Positions 63,884 to 64,000 of a stretch of 64,000 bases of DNA are shown here, piece by piece. The position numbers and the translations under genes are program-made. The notes under the pieces were generated by a model. The model was given only the letters and a program-made list of their open reading frames with translations, was not told where the DNA came from and did no database searches. The stretch spans positions 306,120 through 370,119 of the forward strand of contig NW_004797562.1 in the NCBI RefSeq assembly GCF_000002075.1, written 5' to 3'. This DNA comes from Aplysia californica. Lineage: Eukaryota > Mollusca > Gastropoda > Aplysiida > Aplysiidae. Positions within the stretch are counted from its first letter, which is position 1; every line of letters begins with the position of its first letter.

Positions 63884-64000
63884 CTGTCCCCGTCGTTTTA
63901 TGCAAGAAAAAATTAAGAAATTATGCAAATTGAGCCCAAAAATGTGAAATTATGCGATTCTGTTAATTTTAACGAAGAATGATAAAGGAAAATAATCAGA
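63884..64000. mobile_element. MITE with CTGTCCCCGTCGTTTTATG ends, copy 2 (cut by the window edge)
   Basis: CTGTCCCCGTCGTTTTATGC, then GAGCCCAAAAATGTGAAATT and AGAATGATAAAGGAAAATAA, the reversed body of 50421-50585. The right end lies beyond 64000. Confidence 0.8.

Overview
Eukaryotic (metazoan) chromosomal DNA. Short exons with GT-AG borders, long AT-rich introns and a dense, varied load of DNA transposons, SINEs and LINE ends suggest a mollusc, most likely a gastropod; that is inference from protein similarity and repeat style, not a species call. No bacterial features, rRNA or CRISPR were seen, and no LTR or virus-like element was recognised.

Four host genes can be read. (1) The last three coding exons of cyclophilin H (PPIH, + strand, 2314-5589); its 5' exons lie before the window. 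(2) Thiamin pyrophosphokinase (TPK1, - strand, 18625 down to 11996), seven coding exons, about 236 residues, convergent with PPIH. (3) Origin recognition complex subunit 2 (ORC2, + strand, 22787-63266), thirteen coding exons, about 569 residues, divergent from TPK1. (4) A C2H2 zinc-finger gene with 16 fingers and a glutamine-rich C-terminus (- strand, 43771 down to 30883) that lies wholly inside the 17.3-kb fifth intron of ORC2, in antisense. For ORC2, TPK1 and the visible part of PPIH, all splice phases agree and the summed exon lengths are multiples of three. The zinc-finger gene also closes in frame, except that its first splice is unresolved.

The rest is mostly mobile DNA. At least eight small DNA-transposon families share TA target duplications and CAGT...ACTG ends but differ in a short word repeated just inside the ends. 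Others carry TTAA duplications (piggyBac type), CAGGGT or CAGACC ends (hAT-like), or a 66-bp inverted repeat with a SINE nested inside. tRNA-derived SINEs with readable box A and box B, 3' pieces of three LINEs, and a + oriented repeat family confined to ORC2 introns 5-11 complete the picture. Several insertions are nested: a three-level transposon nest fills part of ORC2 intron 12, and a LINE there carries two MITEs.

The genes are not an operon. They are housekeeping functions (spliceosomal prolyl isomerase, vitamin B1 activation, replication licensing) plus one probable DNA-binding regulator. The most unusual host features are the nested antisense zinc-finger gene, its apparent threefold duplication of a two-exon, four-finger module, a probable GC-AG intron in it, and the elements sitting next to splice sites.
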